A stretch of DNA of 64,000 bases from Psychrobacter sp. 72-O-c (GTDB lineage Bacteria; Pseudomonadota; Gammaproteobacteria; Pseudomonadales; Moraxellaceae): positions 1 through 64,000 of the forward strand of contig NZ_CAJHBI010000001.1 in NCBI RefSeq assembly GCF_904846605.1. Reading direction: 5' to 3'. The position numbers and the translations under genes were made by a program. Position 1 is the first letter of the stretch. Each line of letters starts with the position of its first letter. Below are positions 56,343-64,000 of the stretch, piece by piece. Under the pieces are notes generated by a model. It was not told the DNA's origin, did no database searches, and was given only the letters and a program-made list of their open reading frames with translations.

Positions 56343-57260
56343 TTACTTATCTTCATTGAGCAGCTTAACAACACCTGCAAGATGCGGTTTATCGTTTTTC
56401 GCGCTATATAAACCAAAATTACAGCTGTCTTCTACGCTCTCAAGTTTCGCTACCGGTTCGGCAATTAGCTCCACTTCTGCTGGCAAGAAAATAGGTAATT
56501 TGAATGACACTTCAACCGTACAAGCATCCGGTAACTCGCCCATCATCGCCAAGCATTTAGCCTTTGACCACATACCATGAGCAATGGCTTTAGGAAACCC
56601 AAACGCGCGCGCTGATAAGGGATGTAAGTGAATAAGATTAAAATCACCAGAAACAAAAGCATAACGGCGTCCAATATCTTCAGGCACTTCAAAGATGCTA
56701 TGCACCCCTTCTTCATCTACCATTGGCTTAACAGTCACCGGACGCGGGGCGCTTTTAGTGCTCACGCTGTTGTCAGGTTTTTTGCTGCGTGACAAATAGG
56801 TCGATGTCCCTTGCCAAATCACATCTTCATGTGACTTGATAGTCGTGACAAAATCAAACTGCTGTCCTTGGGCATGATCGCGCAAATTATCAAACGTCAC
56901 TGACATCGCAACGGTCTCACGCTCGCCAACAGGACGATACTGCGTGACGCTATTGTCCACATGTACTAGACCTAACATCGCAAAGGGGAACGGCTCTTTG
57001 ACCATCATGTTCATTTGCAGCGCCTGTGACAGCACCGAAAAGTAGGTGACAGGTACTTTTCCATCATCAGCGAAACCGCATATTTTACGATAATCCTCAA
57101 GGTTACTCTGATCAATGTGCAGATCGTCCACATAGTAAGTCGCTTGTGGCAACTCATCTTTACCGACTTTAGCGTTATCACCGATAGGCAATAAGCTTTT
57201 GATAATATTGGCGTAGGTGGTATGCGCTTTTGGCAACGCATCATAGTGTTTATCTGACAT
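56343..57260 (-). CDS. MaoC-family enoyl-CoA/ACP hydratase (HtdX-like)
   Basis: A hot-dog-fold dehydratase that acts on 3-hydroxyacyl or enoyl thioesters. The hydratase motif is in GDFNLIHLHPLSARAFGFPKAIAHGMWSKA (catalytic Asp and His of the R-specific hydratase type). The 305 residues are longer than single-domain PhaJ and match the two-hot-dog form such as Mycobacterium HtdX. TTAGGAT precedes the ATG. It follows the FabG4-like gene on the same strand, but a terminator-like hairpin in the 379-base gap suggests its own promoter. With the thiolase and reductase it could process fatty acyl chains. Confidence 0.88.
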   Translation of the reverse strand: MSDKHYDALPKAHTTYANIIKSLLPIGDNAKVGKDELPQATYYVDDLHIDQSNLEDYRKICGFADDGKVPVTYFSVLSQALQMNMMVKEPFPFAMLGLVHVDNSVTQYRPVGERETVAMSVTFDNLRDHAQGQQFDFVTTIKSHEDVIWQGTSTYLSRSKKPDNSVSTKSAPRPVTVKPMVDEEGVHSIFEVPEDIGRRYAFVSGDFNLIHLHPLSARAFGFPKAIAHGMWSKAKCLAMMGELPDACTVEVSFKLPIFLPAEVELIAEPVAKLESVEDSCNFGLYSAKNDKPHLAGVVKLLNEDK

Positions 57261-57639
57261 AAATCTATCCTAAGTGGGGCTTGAGCAAATTTTATTAGCC
57301 CATCCATGCGGCTATAGAGGGGCTTATTTTATAGTATTTTATTGAACGACAGATTAGACGACGCGTTCAATCAAAGCTATATGCAAATACAAAAATAAGC
57401 GAATACAAAAGTGGCAACTGCTAATTCAGCGTGTTAGGCCTGTGTTTTTATCATAAAAAAGCCACCCTTGGGCAGCTTTATTACAATTTATAAGCAATTT
57501 TTTCGTAAGCATATGTGAGCTAAATTAAAAATAACTATTAAAATCAGGTATTTAGCATTATTTATATATTATAAATACAACTCATTATGTGTTGATAGTA
57601 TCTAGCTATTTCGAGCTCATGGTTACAGATAAATGACAA
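57261..57639. other. Gap between the fabG4-like and maoC-like genes
   Basis: About 380 bases without a gene. A minus-strand terminator hairpin lies at 57457-57480. The rest is AT-rich and should hold the maoC-like gene's promoter. Confidence 0.5.
57457..57480 (-). terminator. Hairpin terminator after the fabG4-like gene
   Basis: On the minus strand AGCTGCCC pairs with GGGTGGCT using two G-T pairs and a 2-base loop, followed by T6. It lies 160 bases beyond the stop of the reductase gene. Confidence 0.65.
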
Positions 57640-59040
57640 TTAAGCACCAAGTAAGCTTTGACCACAAACACGGACGGTATTACCGTTGAGGCCACCCGAA
57701 GCAGGTGATGCAAACCAGGCAATTGTTTCAGCGACATCGACTGGCAACCCACCTTGACTCATTGAGTTCATACGGCGGCCTGCTTCACGAATCGCAAATG
57801 GAATCGCTTCAGTCATTTGAGTTTCAATAAAGCCTGGCGCCACCGCATTAATGGTCATGCCTTTTGCATTGTTTTCTAACTGTTTAGCCGTCGCATCAAC
57901 CAGTCCAATAACCCCTGCTTTAGAAGTCGCATAGTTGGTTTGACCAAGGTTCCCGGCAATTCCTGAGATTGACGACACACAAACAATACGTGCGTCATCT
58001 TTTAAAACATCATTGGCAAGCATGTAATGATTAAGCTTAGCAATACTAGCAAGGTTGATATTGATGACCATATCCCACTTTTTCTCATCCATGTTAGCGA
58101 GCGTCTTATCACGAGTCACGCCAGCATTGTGAATAACAGCGTCAAGACCACCGCGTTTTTCAGCAGCATCCGCTATTTCTTCGCCGGCATCCTCATTAGT
58201 GATATCCAGCATCAATGCTGAGCCACTAATCTCACTAGCCACTTTTTGTAAGTCAGCTTGCTGCTGCGGAACATCCAGACAAATCACATGAGCGCCTTCA
58301 CGAGCCAATAACCGGGCAATTGCTTCACCAATACCGCGGCTTGCGCCAGTGACCAGCATGGTTTTTCCACCTAGCGGTTGCGTCCAATCGACATCAAGGG
58401 TATTGCCCTTACCAACACGTACTACTTCTCCTGAAACATAAGCTGAGCGCGCTGAAGTAAAGAAGCGCAGCGTTGAGTCAAGATTTTGCTCAGCGTCTTC
58501 AGCGACGTAGATGAGCTGCGCCGTAATACCGCGTTTAAATTCTTTACCGACAGATTTCACAAAGCCTTCAAGGGCACGCTGGGCCATTGCGGTCTCGATA
58601 TCATCAATAGCTTCAGGTGGACGACCGATAATGATGACGCGACCTGATCTCTCAACGCGACGCGCAACCGTGTGAAAAAACTCATAAACCTGTTTAAGCT
58701 CATCAGCGTTACTGATATTACTGGCATCAAATAATAATACTTTGAACTTATCATCACCGCCCGTGTTGGCTTTTGCTTCAATATCCGCATCAGCAAGAGC
58801 GTCCTTGATGCTATCAGAGCTATTAACAAATACTTCGGCATGTAGATCCGAAAAAATACGAGCTACTGATTCACTGATACGCTTATCGTCACCCGTGGCT
58901 GAACCAACGAGTACGCTGCCTCGAACCAGACGCTGACCACTTTCGAAACGATCAAGATTTACTGGTAAGGGTAAACCTAAGTTTTTCGCAACTTTTTTGC
59001 CAAGAGAAGACTGAACAAAATCACCATAACGGTCTGACAT
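57640..59040 (-). CDS. 3-oxoacyl-(ACP/CoA) reductase, two-domain FabG4 type
   Basis: This short-chain dehydrogenase has 466 residues, far longer than normal FabG (about 245). The extra N-terminal half (about 1-220) is a flavodoxin-like domain found in the high-molecular-weight FabG4 group. The C-terminal half carries the cofactor loop LVTGASRGIGEAIARLLA, HNAGVTRD, SSISGIAGNLGQTNYATSKAG with Tyr-x-x-x-Lys, and INAVAPGFIETQMT. ACAGGAAT precedes the ATG. Upstream, on the other strand, is the thiolase gene, and downstream the MaoC gene. This matches the order htdX-fabG4-fadA2 known in Mycobacterium tuberculosis (established knowledge). Confidence 0.93.
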   Translation of the reverse strand: MSDRYGDFVQSSLGKKVAKNLGLPLPVNLDRFESGQRLVRGSVLVGSATGDDKRISESVARIFSDLHAEVFVNSSDSIKDALADADIEAKANTGGDDKFKVLLFDASNISNADELKQVYEFFHTVARRVERSGRVIIIGRPPEAIDDIETAMAQRALEGFVKSVGKEFKRGITAQLIYVAEDAEQNLDSTLRFFTSARSAYVSGEVVRVGKGNTLDVDWTQPLGGKTMLVTGASRGIGEAIARLLAREGAHVICLDVPQQQADLQKVASEISGSALMLDITNEDAGEEIADAAEKRGGLDAVIHNAGVTRDKTLANMDEKKWDMVININLASIAKLNHYMLANDVLKDDARIVCVSSISGIAGNLGQTNYATSKAGVIGLVDATAKQLENNAKGMTINAVAPGFIETQMTEAIPFAIREAGRRMNSMSQGGLPVDVAETIAWFASPASGGLNGNTVRVCGQSLLGA

Positions 59041-59679
59041 AACATATTCCTGTAGTTAGTGGTTAAATTAAAATAAGGGTAAACAAAAAATATAATGCGC
59101 CTAACAAAGTGCCCAACAATGCGCTCAAGCGCTTAACATAGGCAGTTATTACTTAATACTTATTACTTAATATAGGCACTTATTATAGGGGCTTACGTAT
59201 AAAGACTCATAGCCATTATAATTATTAAAAGTTATTAGTAGTTAATAAATAGCTATAAACTGTCTTAACTATACACGCCCGTCGTAAACAAGTCCAAAAT
59301 CCAGTAATCTCTGTGAAGATCTTCTGTCGACAAACCAGTAGCCTACAATAATCTATAGACCAGACAGTTACCTTCTCTATATTTAAAAAATTAACGCTTA
59401 TGTTAAGATAAAACCTATAAGTTATAATTGCTTTACGTATTGATAACAATATATTATCGAATATGCTCTGAGGCAATATCAGCAATCGTTACCGACCTGT
59501 TTGTGTACTAAAACCCTGTCTAAAAGTAAGTAACCGTTACCTGACTTGCTAAAGACATACAATAACACGGTAAAAGTTATTATCATAAACAGCTACCATC
59601 TTATATATTAATAGCATGTTTTACTTATCGCAGCTGTTTTCCTATTACATTTTCATCTATATATTTTAAGGACAATTTT
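59041..59679. other. Divergent control region for the reductase and thiolase genes
   Basis: A 640-base AT-rich gap between two outward-reading genes. It holds a tandem copy of TTATTACTTAATA (59146 and 59160) and a small odd-centred palindrome GTAACCGTTAC at 59530-59540. Promoters for both genes and possibly an operator should be here. An 86-codon minus frame (59225-59485) looks non-coding. Confidence 0.45.
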
Positions 59680-61497
59680 ATGACTAACGAAAAGAACAGC
59701 CCTGTTATTGAGAGCACTGTTGTCAAAAAGAACAACACAGTAACTGACAATAAAGACACTAGTAACCAAACTAAGAACAACGATAAAGACAGCAATGGTC
59801 ATTATGACTCTATCGCTGAGCTCAAACAGGCAACTGATATTGTCGATACTGAGGACGAATCAGCGGATGGTGATAAAACAGACAGTCAAAATGAAGAACA
59901 AGCACAGAAAAAAGCCAAGCTTAAAGAGGACTTGATTGAGGAGTCTAATGAGCTTAAAGAGCTTAATGCATTAGATACTACTGCCCATTCAAAAGCTGCT
60001 GACATCGATAACGATACTAAAGAAAACAACGTTACTGAAAAAGATGGCGAAAAATCAGCAGAAAAAGAGGCCGACTCTAAAAAAGCTAGCACTGATAAAG
60101 CTAGCACTGATAAAGAACACACAGATAAAAGCAACAGTGATAAAAAATCCGACAAAGCCGCGGTCAAAAAAACGCGTACCGCAGCTAAAAAGACTAATAG
60201 TACCAAACTCGTTTCAGGCCAGCATCGTGTTGCTATCTTAGGCGGCAACCGTATTCCATTTGCTCGCTCAAACGGCCCGTATGCCGATGCTAGCAATATT
60301 GATATGCTTACTGCCGCGCTTAATGGTCTGATTGAACGCTATAATCTGCAAGACGAGCAACTGGGCGAAGTTGTCGCTGGTGCAGTAATGAAGCTAAGCC
60401 GCGACATCAACTTAACCCGTGAGTCGGCACTCAATACCGCTTTAGATCCGCATACCCCGACTTATGACATCTCACAAGCTTGCGGTACCGGTCTACAAGC
60501 AACGTTTGCCTCTGCTAATAAAATTGCATTGGGCATCATTGATTCAGCCATTACTGGCGGCGTTGACACCACATCAGATGCCCCTATCGCTATCGGCGAC
60601 GGTCTACGTAAAGTCATTATTAAGCTAGGCGCTGCTAAAAACAACAAGCAACGTTTGCAGGCATTGATGGGTCTTAATCCAAAAGACTTAATCGATTCTC
60701 CACAAAATGGTGAGCCACGTACGGGGTTATCGATGGGCGATCATCAAGCGATTACTGCGCTTGAATGGAATGTCAGCCGTGAAGATCAAGATGAGCTGAC
60801 GTTTAATAGCCATAAAAACTTAGCACGTGCCTATGATGAAGGCTTTTTTGATGATCTAATCACGCCCTATAAAGGCCTGACTCGCGACAATAATTTGCGT
60901 CCAGACTCCACCCTTGAGAAGCTGGGCAAACTTAAGCCAGTGTTTGGTAAAAAAAATGCCAATCCAACCATGACTGCGGCTAACTCTACCCCATTAACGG
61001 ATGGTGCTTCGTGTGTGCTATTGGCTAATGATGAATGGGCAGAAGCGCACGGCCTTAAGCCTCTTGCTTACATCGTGCATCAAGAAACGGCCGCCGTTGA
61101 CTTCATTGGTAAATCTGGTAATAAAGAAGGCTTACTGATGGCCCCAGCATACGCGGTACCGCGTATGCTCGAGCGTGCGGGTCTTAGTTTACAAGACTTC
61201 GACTTTTATGAGATTCATGAAGCGTTTGCCTCACAAGTGTTATCAACACTAACCGCTTGGGAAGATGATACTTTCTGCCAAGAGCGCTTGGGACTTGATT
61301 CGCCATTAGGATCCATTGACCGTAGCAAGCTAAACGTGAATGGCTCATCACTCGCTGCCGGACATCCATTTGCCGCAACTGGCGGTCGTATCTTAGCCAC
61401 TGCTGCTAAATTACTGGATCAAAAAGGCTCAGGTCGTGCCCTTATCTCTATTTGTGCCGCTGGTGGCCAAGGCGTGACTTGTATCTTAGAGAAGTAA
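59680..61497 (+). CDS. Acetyl-CoA C-acyltransferase (thiolase) with 180-residue charged N-terminal extension
   Basis: The thiolase cleaves or forms 3-ketoacyl-CoA. The fold starts near residue 181 (QHRVAILGGNRIPFARS). Catalytic residues are Cys268 (YDISQACGTGLQ), the His of YEIHEAFASQ and the final Cys of ICAAGGQGVTC. The core resembles FadI/FadA2. Residues 1-180 are not part of the enzyme family. They are rich in Lys, Asp, Glu, Ser and Thr, with a tandem repeat (KASTDKASTDKEHTDKSNSD, coded by a 15-base repeat at about 60080-60112). They look disordered. TTTAAGGACAA precedes the ATG, supporting the long form. Divergent from the FabG4-like gene. Confidence 0.92.
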   Translation: MTNEKNSPVIESTVVKKNNTVTDNKDTSNQTKNNDKDSNGHYDSIAELKQATDIVDTEDESADGDKTDSQNEEQAQKKAKLKEDLIEESNELKELNALDTTAHSKAADIDNDTKENNVTEKDGEKSAEKEADSKKASTDKASTDKEHTDKSNSDKKSDKAAVKKTRTAAKKTNSTKLVSGQHRVAILGGNRIPFARSNGPYADASNIDMLTAALNGLIERYNLQDEQLGEVVAGAVMKLSRDINLTRESALNTALDPHTPTYDISQACGTGLQATFASANKIALGIIDSAITGGVDTTSDAPIAIGDGLRKVIIKLGAAKNNKQRLQALMGLNPKDLIDSPQNGEPRTGLSMGDHQAITALEWNVSREDQDELTFNSHKNLARAYDEGFFDDLITPYKGLTRDNNLRPDSTLEKLGKLKPVFGKKNANPTMTAANSTPLTDGASCVLLANDEWAEAHGLKPLAYIVHQETAAVDFIGKSGNKEGLLMAPAYAVPRMLERAGLSLQDFDFYEIHEAFASQVLSTLTAWEDDTFCQERLGLDSPLGSIDRSKLNVNGSSLAAGHPFAATGGRILATAAKLLDQKGSGRALISICAAGGQGVTCILEK

Positions 61498-61827
61498 TAG
61501 CATCTATTTCTTATCTGATTGAGTTCTAAAACTTACCCTTTAATCGCTTGGTTAGAGGGTATTTTTTTGATTATTAATTGTAATTGTTCTTATAAAGAAA
61601 TAGAAATAATGGATAGAATGAATAAACAATCATAAAGCATATAGCCGATCCAAAATAAAAGGACTACCCTATAAAAGGACTACGCTTGTAGCAACGTGCC
61701 ATTTTTAAATTGGATTAACTATAGCTTGTTTTGCCTGAAGATTAGATTTTTAGGCTCAAGATTAGATATGCTAAAGTAAGTAGTAACAATAACAAATGAA
61801 TCTGAACTGACTCATAAGGAGTTTACT
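61498..61827. other. Intergenic region between the thiolase and ppk2 genes
   Basis: About 330 bases without a gene. It contains the thiolase terminator, a 13-base repeat ATAAAAGGACTAC at 61665 and 61681 (period 16) and the ppk2 promoter region. Confidence 0.5.
61534..61568 (+). terminator. Hairpin terminator after the thiolase gene
   Basis: Ten-base arms TACCCTTTAA and TTAGAGGGTA pair with one G-T and an 8-base loop, followed by T7. Confidence 0.85.
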
Positions 61828-62841
61828 ATGGCGAGAATACCTTCAACAATTGACCCAAAATCTCTAACGCCGCAAGAACGTAGCGAGCTAAGCGCAGCTG
61901 AACAAAGTAACTTCATTGAGCGGATGGATAAAGAAATTTTTAATGATGAGCTGCGCCGTAAAATGCATGAAGATTTAATCGATACTTATGACGAAGAGCT
62001 TGAAAGCGAAGTAGATGATTATATACGCGATTTTCGTTTTGATGGCTTTGAGATGACTGAGCAAGACCGGCTTGATCGCCGTATGTATTTCCAAGAGCTG
62101 GTACGCTTGCAACGTGAGCTGATTAAATTACAAGATTGGGTGGTTGATCGCGGTGAGCGTATCGTAGTGATATTCGAAGGCCGTGACTCTGCCGGTAAGG
62201 GCGGTGCGATCAAACGCATTACCCAGCGACTAAATCCACGAGTTTGCAGAGTAGCGGCTCTACCTGCACCAACAGAGCGCGAGCAGTCGCAATGGTATTT
62301 TCAACGTTATGTAGCCCACTTGCCAGCAGCTGGCGAGATCGTGCTGTTTGATCGCAGCTGGTACAACCGCGTTGGCGTTGAGCGAGTAATGGGATTTTGT
62401 ACCGATGAGCAGTACGAGGAGTTTTTTCAATCGGTGCCCGAGTTTGAGCGCATGCTAGTACGCTCTGGTATCCGCTTGGTAAAGTATTGGTTTTCGATCA
62501 CCGATGATGAGCAGCATTCGCGCTTTATGAGTAGGATTCATGACCCACTTAAGCAGTGGAAACTGTCGGCAATGGACTTGCAATCTCGTCGACGCTGGGA
62601 GGATTATACTAAGGCGAAAGAGACCATGTTTGAGCGTACCCATATTCCCGAAGCGCCGTGGTGGGTAGTTGAGGGTAATAGTAAAAAACGTGCGCGCCTA
62701 AACTGTATCGCTCATCTGCTTGAGCAGATACCCTATAAAGAGGTGCCGCGTGAAGAGGTAGAGTTGCCAGATCGCAAACGTGATGATGAGTACTATCGCG
62801 AGCCTATTCCGGACGATATGTATGTGCCCCCACGTTATTAA
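61828..62841 (+). CDS. ppk2: Polyphosphate kinase 2
   Basis: PPK2 transfers phosphate between polyphosphate and nucleotides, often forming GTP or ATP from the diphosphate. The P-loop is IFEGRDSAGKGGAIKRI, the lid includes VCRVAALPAPTEREQSQWYFQRY, and Walker B is VLFDRSWYNRVGVERVMGF. About 85 acidic/helical residues precede the kinase domain, as in class I PPK2. The length of 337 is typical. CATAAGGAGT precedes the ATG. It is convergent with pilZ across a palindromic segment at 62879-62974. Confidence 0.94.
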   Translation: MARIPSTIDPKSLTPQERSELSAAEQSNFIERMDKEIFNDELRRKMHEDLIDTYDEELESEVDDYIRDFRFDGFEMTEQDRLDRRMYFQELVRLQRELIKLQDWVVDRGERIVVIFEGRDSAGKGGAIKRITQRLNPRVCRVAALPAPTEREQSQWYFQRYVAHLPAAGEIVLFDRSWYNRVGVERVMGFCTDEQYEEFFQSVPEFERMLVRSGIRLVKYWFSITDDEQHSRFMSRIHDPLKQWKLSAMDLQSRRRWEDYTKAKETMFERTHIPEAPWWVVEGNSKKRARLNCIAHLLEQIPYKEVPREEVELPDRKRDDEYYREPIPDDMYVPPRY

Positions 62842-62878
62842 AGGGAGCTACTACCAGAATATTATGACGATATAATAT

Positions 62879-62974
62879 ATACCATTGCCAAAAACTAAAG
62901 AAGACAAGTGCAGGCATTACAATGAGTAGGCTTAACGAGTCTGACACTCTTAGCTTACTCTTTGGCAATGGTAT
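62879..62974. repeat. Long inverted repeat between ppk2 and pilZ
   Basis: Perfect 14-base arms ATACCATTGCCAAA (62879-62892) and TTTGGCAATGGTAT (62961-62974) are 68 bases apart. Inside, adjoining the right arm, a second imperfect hairpin pairs 62924-62940 with 62946-62960. It may act as a bidirectional terminator for the two convergent genes or be a small inverted-repeat element; its right arm touches the pilZ stop codon. Confidence 0.6.
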
Positions 62975-63321
62975 TACATAGTATAAGTAGACTGCAAACC
63001 ATCAATTTTACCGACTAATAAGCGTTCAACTTCGTTCTTGATTCTTTGTCCTGCGACATCAGTGCCCATCTGTACGGCAAAACCTACTGGACGACTGGCT
63101 TGGGCTTTTTGATTGATCCAGACCACCTTACCATTCATTGGTAAGCGTTCACTGGAATTGGGCAGCGTAACGGCAATAAACACCTCATCACCCAGCTGCT
63201 GAACGCGGTTAGAGGGAACAAACAAGGCGCCATTACTTATAAAAGATAAGTAGCTGGCATATAACGTTGCGACATCTTCAATATGACAGGTAACAATCCC
63301 GCCACGTCCTGGCATTGCCAT
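62974..63321 (-). CDS. pilZ: PilZ domain type IV pilus protein
   Basis: PilZ is needed for type IV pilus assembly in Pseudomonas and Xanthomonas-type bacteria. The 115 residues match the stand-alone PilZ group that follows holB. The c-di-GMP-binding RxxxR motif at the N-terminus is missing, which is normal for this group. Visible features are LSFISNGALFVPSN, MNGKVVWINQKAQ and GFAVQMG. CTAAGGAGC precedes the ATG. It lies 51 bases downstream of holB on the same strand, the classical holB-pilZ order. Confidence 0.9.
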   Translation of the reverse strand: MAMPGRGGIVTCHIEDVATLYASYLSFISNGALFVPSNRVQQLGDEVFIAVTLPNSSERLPMNGKVVWINQKAQASRPVGFAVQMGTDVAGQRIKNEVERLLVGKIDGLQSTYTM

Positions 63322-63372
63322 GATCCGCTCCTTAGATTAAATATGTTTATAAGTACGTTACAGTCAGTTCAA

Positions 63373-64000
63373 CTACAGAAGCGCCAAATCTTGCATTAGC
63401 TTATCATAGCCAAATTTTTCTTGCACATTTTGTTGTAGTGACATTTTCGTCTGTTGTAAGCTAGTTGCTAATGCCTCTAACGCGCTATCGGAAGGTTGAT
63501 AGTCTTTTAGTGCTGCCAACAAATTGACATCTTTTTGTACCGCCTTAAGCCCCAAACAGACACGCCGGATATCGAGTAACATCAGCTCGGACAACTTGAT
63601 AAATTCTGCGATACTGAGCTGGTTTTGCCAATAGTCGCTTGCTGCCACACTACTACGTTTGCCACTACGTAGCGCTTGCCACGTGGTCAACCACAGTGCA
63701 CGTTTGCTATACCATGCTGCCTGAGCTAAATCGATGGCCGCTAAAGGAGCGCCATTTGCCAATTGTAACAGCTGCTCAATCGCCTCAGTACCAACAGCTT
63801 CACGGTTGACAGTGCTACCCAACGCCTGGGTGACATACTCCAGTGCAACCATGGCATCAATAGATTGCAGTGCCAGCTGCTGGACACGGCTTTTAATAGT
63901 CGGTAGGAGCTGCGCAGGAGTATCACTAATAAGAAAAAGGTGGACTTGCGATTGCGGCTCTTCTAGGGTCTTGAGTAGAGCATTAGCGGCGGCAATGGTC
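63373..64000 (-). CDS. holB: DNA polymerase III subunit delta' (HolB), C-terminal part, gene continues beyond window
   Basis: The frame stays open from the Met at 63852 to the right edge, so that Met is internal. Reading through the edge gives AANALLKTLEEPQSQVHLFL and then TPAQLLPTIKSRVQQLALQ, the sensor and SRC/SRV region of the clamp-loader delta' family. The C-terminal helical part follows (VALEYVTQALGS to QEKFGYDKLMQDLALL). Clamp-loader delta' opens the sliding clamp with DnaX and HolA. Upstream (5') about 100-130 codons are outside the window. Neighbouring pilZ supports the assignment. Confidence 0.92.
   Translation of the reverse strand, partial: TIAAANALLKTLEEPQSQVHLFLISDTPAQLLPTIKSRVQQLALQSIDAMVALEYVTQALGSTVNREAVGTEAIEQLLQLANGAPLAAIDLAQAAWYSKRALWLTTWQALRSGKRSSVAASDYWQNQLSIAEFIKLSELMLLDIRRVCLGLKAVQKDVNLLAALKDYQPSDSALEALATSLQQTKMSLQQNVQEKFGYDKLMQDLALL

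Noticed and set aside
59225..59485. 86-codon minus-strand frame upstream of the fabG4-like gene
   Set aside because: Composition is unlike neighbouring proteins, no ribosome site or family feature is seen, and it lies in an AT-rich divergent promoter region.
1..64000. CRISPR array, tRNA, rRNA, prophage or defence genes
   Set aside because: No regularly spaced repeats, no tRNA-like TTCGA arm contexts with acceptor stems, and no phage or defence gene families were recognised.

Overview
The window reads as chromosomal DNA of a psychrotolerant or halotolerant gammaproteobacterium of the family Moraxellaceae, most probably Psychrobacter. This is inferred from the gene repertoire: an Acinetobacter-type Acr1 fatty acyl-CoA reductase, a PilB-type thioredoxin-MsrA-MsrB fusion, betaine and choline uptake genes, and split type II secretion genes. 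A second clue is the many Asn/Ser/Thr/Asp-rich stretches added to otherwise standard enzymes. No tRNA, rRNA, CRISPR array, prophage or defence island was seen. Nearly everything is housekeeping or metabolic.

Layout. 1-420: the 3' part of an IS630-type insertion sequence cut by the window edge. 0.5-9.3 kb: envelope genes, with a DegS-like protease, a Nif3-family protein, a shortened MltF-like and a large MltD-like lytic transglycosylase and a small exported protein. 9.6-15.4 kb: a CNNM/CBS membrane protein, then yajC, secD and secF. 15.6-18.2 kb: a MATE exporter and the azlCD pair. 18.4-29.7 kb: a long run of minus-strand genes (purF, cvpA, pyrD, a small membrane protein, gspM, gspL, sixA, gpsA, a nitroreductase, zapE, a hydrolase). 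30-33.8 kb: a lipoprotein, xseA, xseB and pncB. 34-39.3 kb: msrAB and a betaine-type ABC transporter made of an ATPase and a fused binding-protein/permease. 39.7-46.4 kb: an aldehyde dehydrogenase, lipB, ppa, a small membrane protein, acr1-like and dusB. 46.5-55.4 kb: betT, a HIT protein, an unknown, ilvD, a Na+/H+ antiporter and a serine hydrolase. 55.6-61.5 kb: a DUF442 phosphatase-like protein and a MaoC dehydratase, FabG4-type reductase and divergent thiolase cluster. 61.8-64 kb: ppk2, pilZ and the 3' part of holB.

Functional links. YajC-SecD-SecF assist export. MltF, MltD and the DegS-like protease act in the envelope. The ABC transporter and BetT import compatible solutes. The MaoC/FabG/thiolase group and the Acr1 homolog point to acyl-CoA chain modification and possibly wax ester or fatty alcohol formation. 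PurF, PyrD, PncB, IlvD and Ppa are core biosynthesis.

The most distinctive non-genic signal is a 140-bp element after lipB. It has near-perfect terminal inverted repeats and an exact 9-bp direct repeat abutting both ends, which fits a miniature transposable element. Other points of note are the low-complexity insertions in LipB, the betaine ATPase, SecF, GpsA and the thiolase, the missing half of the MltF sensor domain, and 16-bp-period duplications at gene ends. I did not find a convincing wholly new multigene system.
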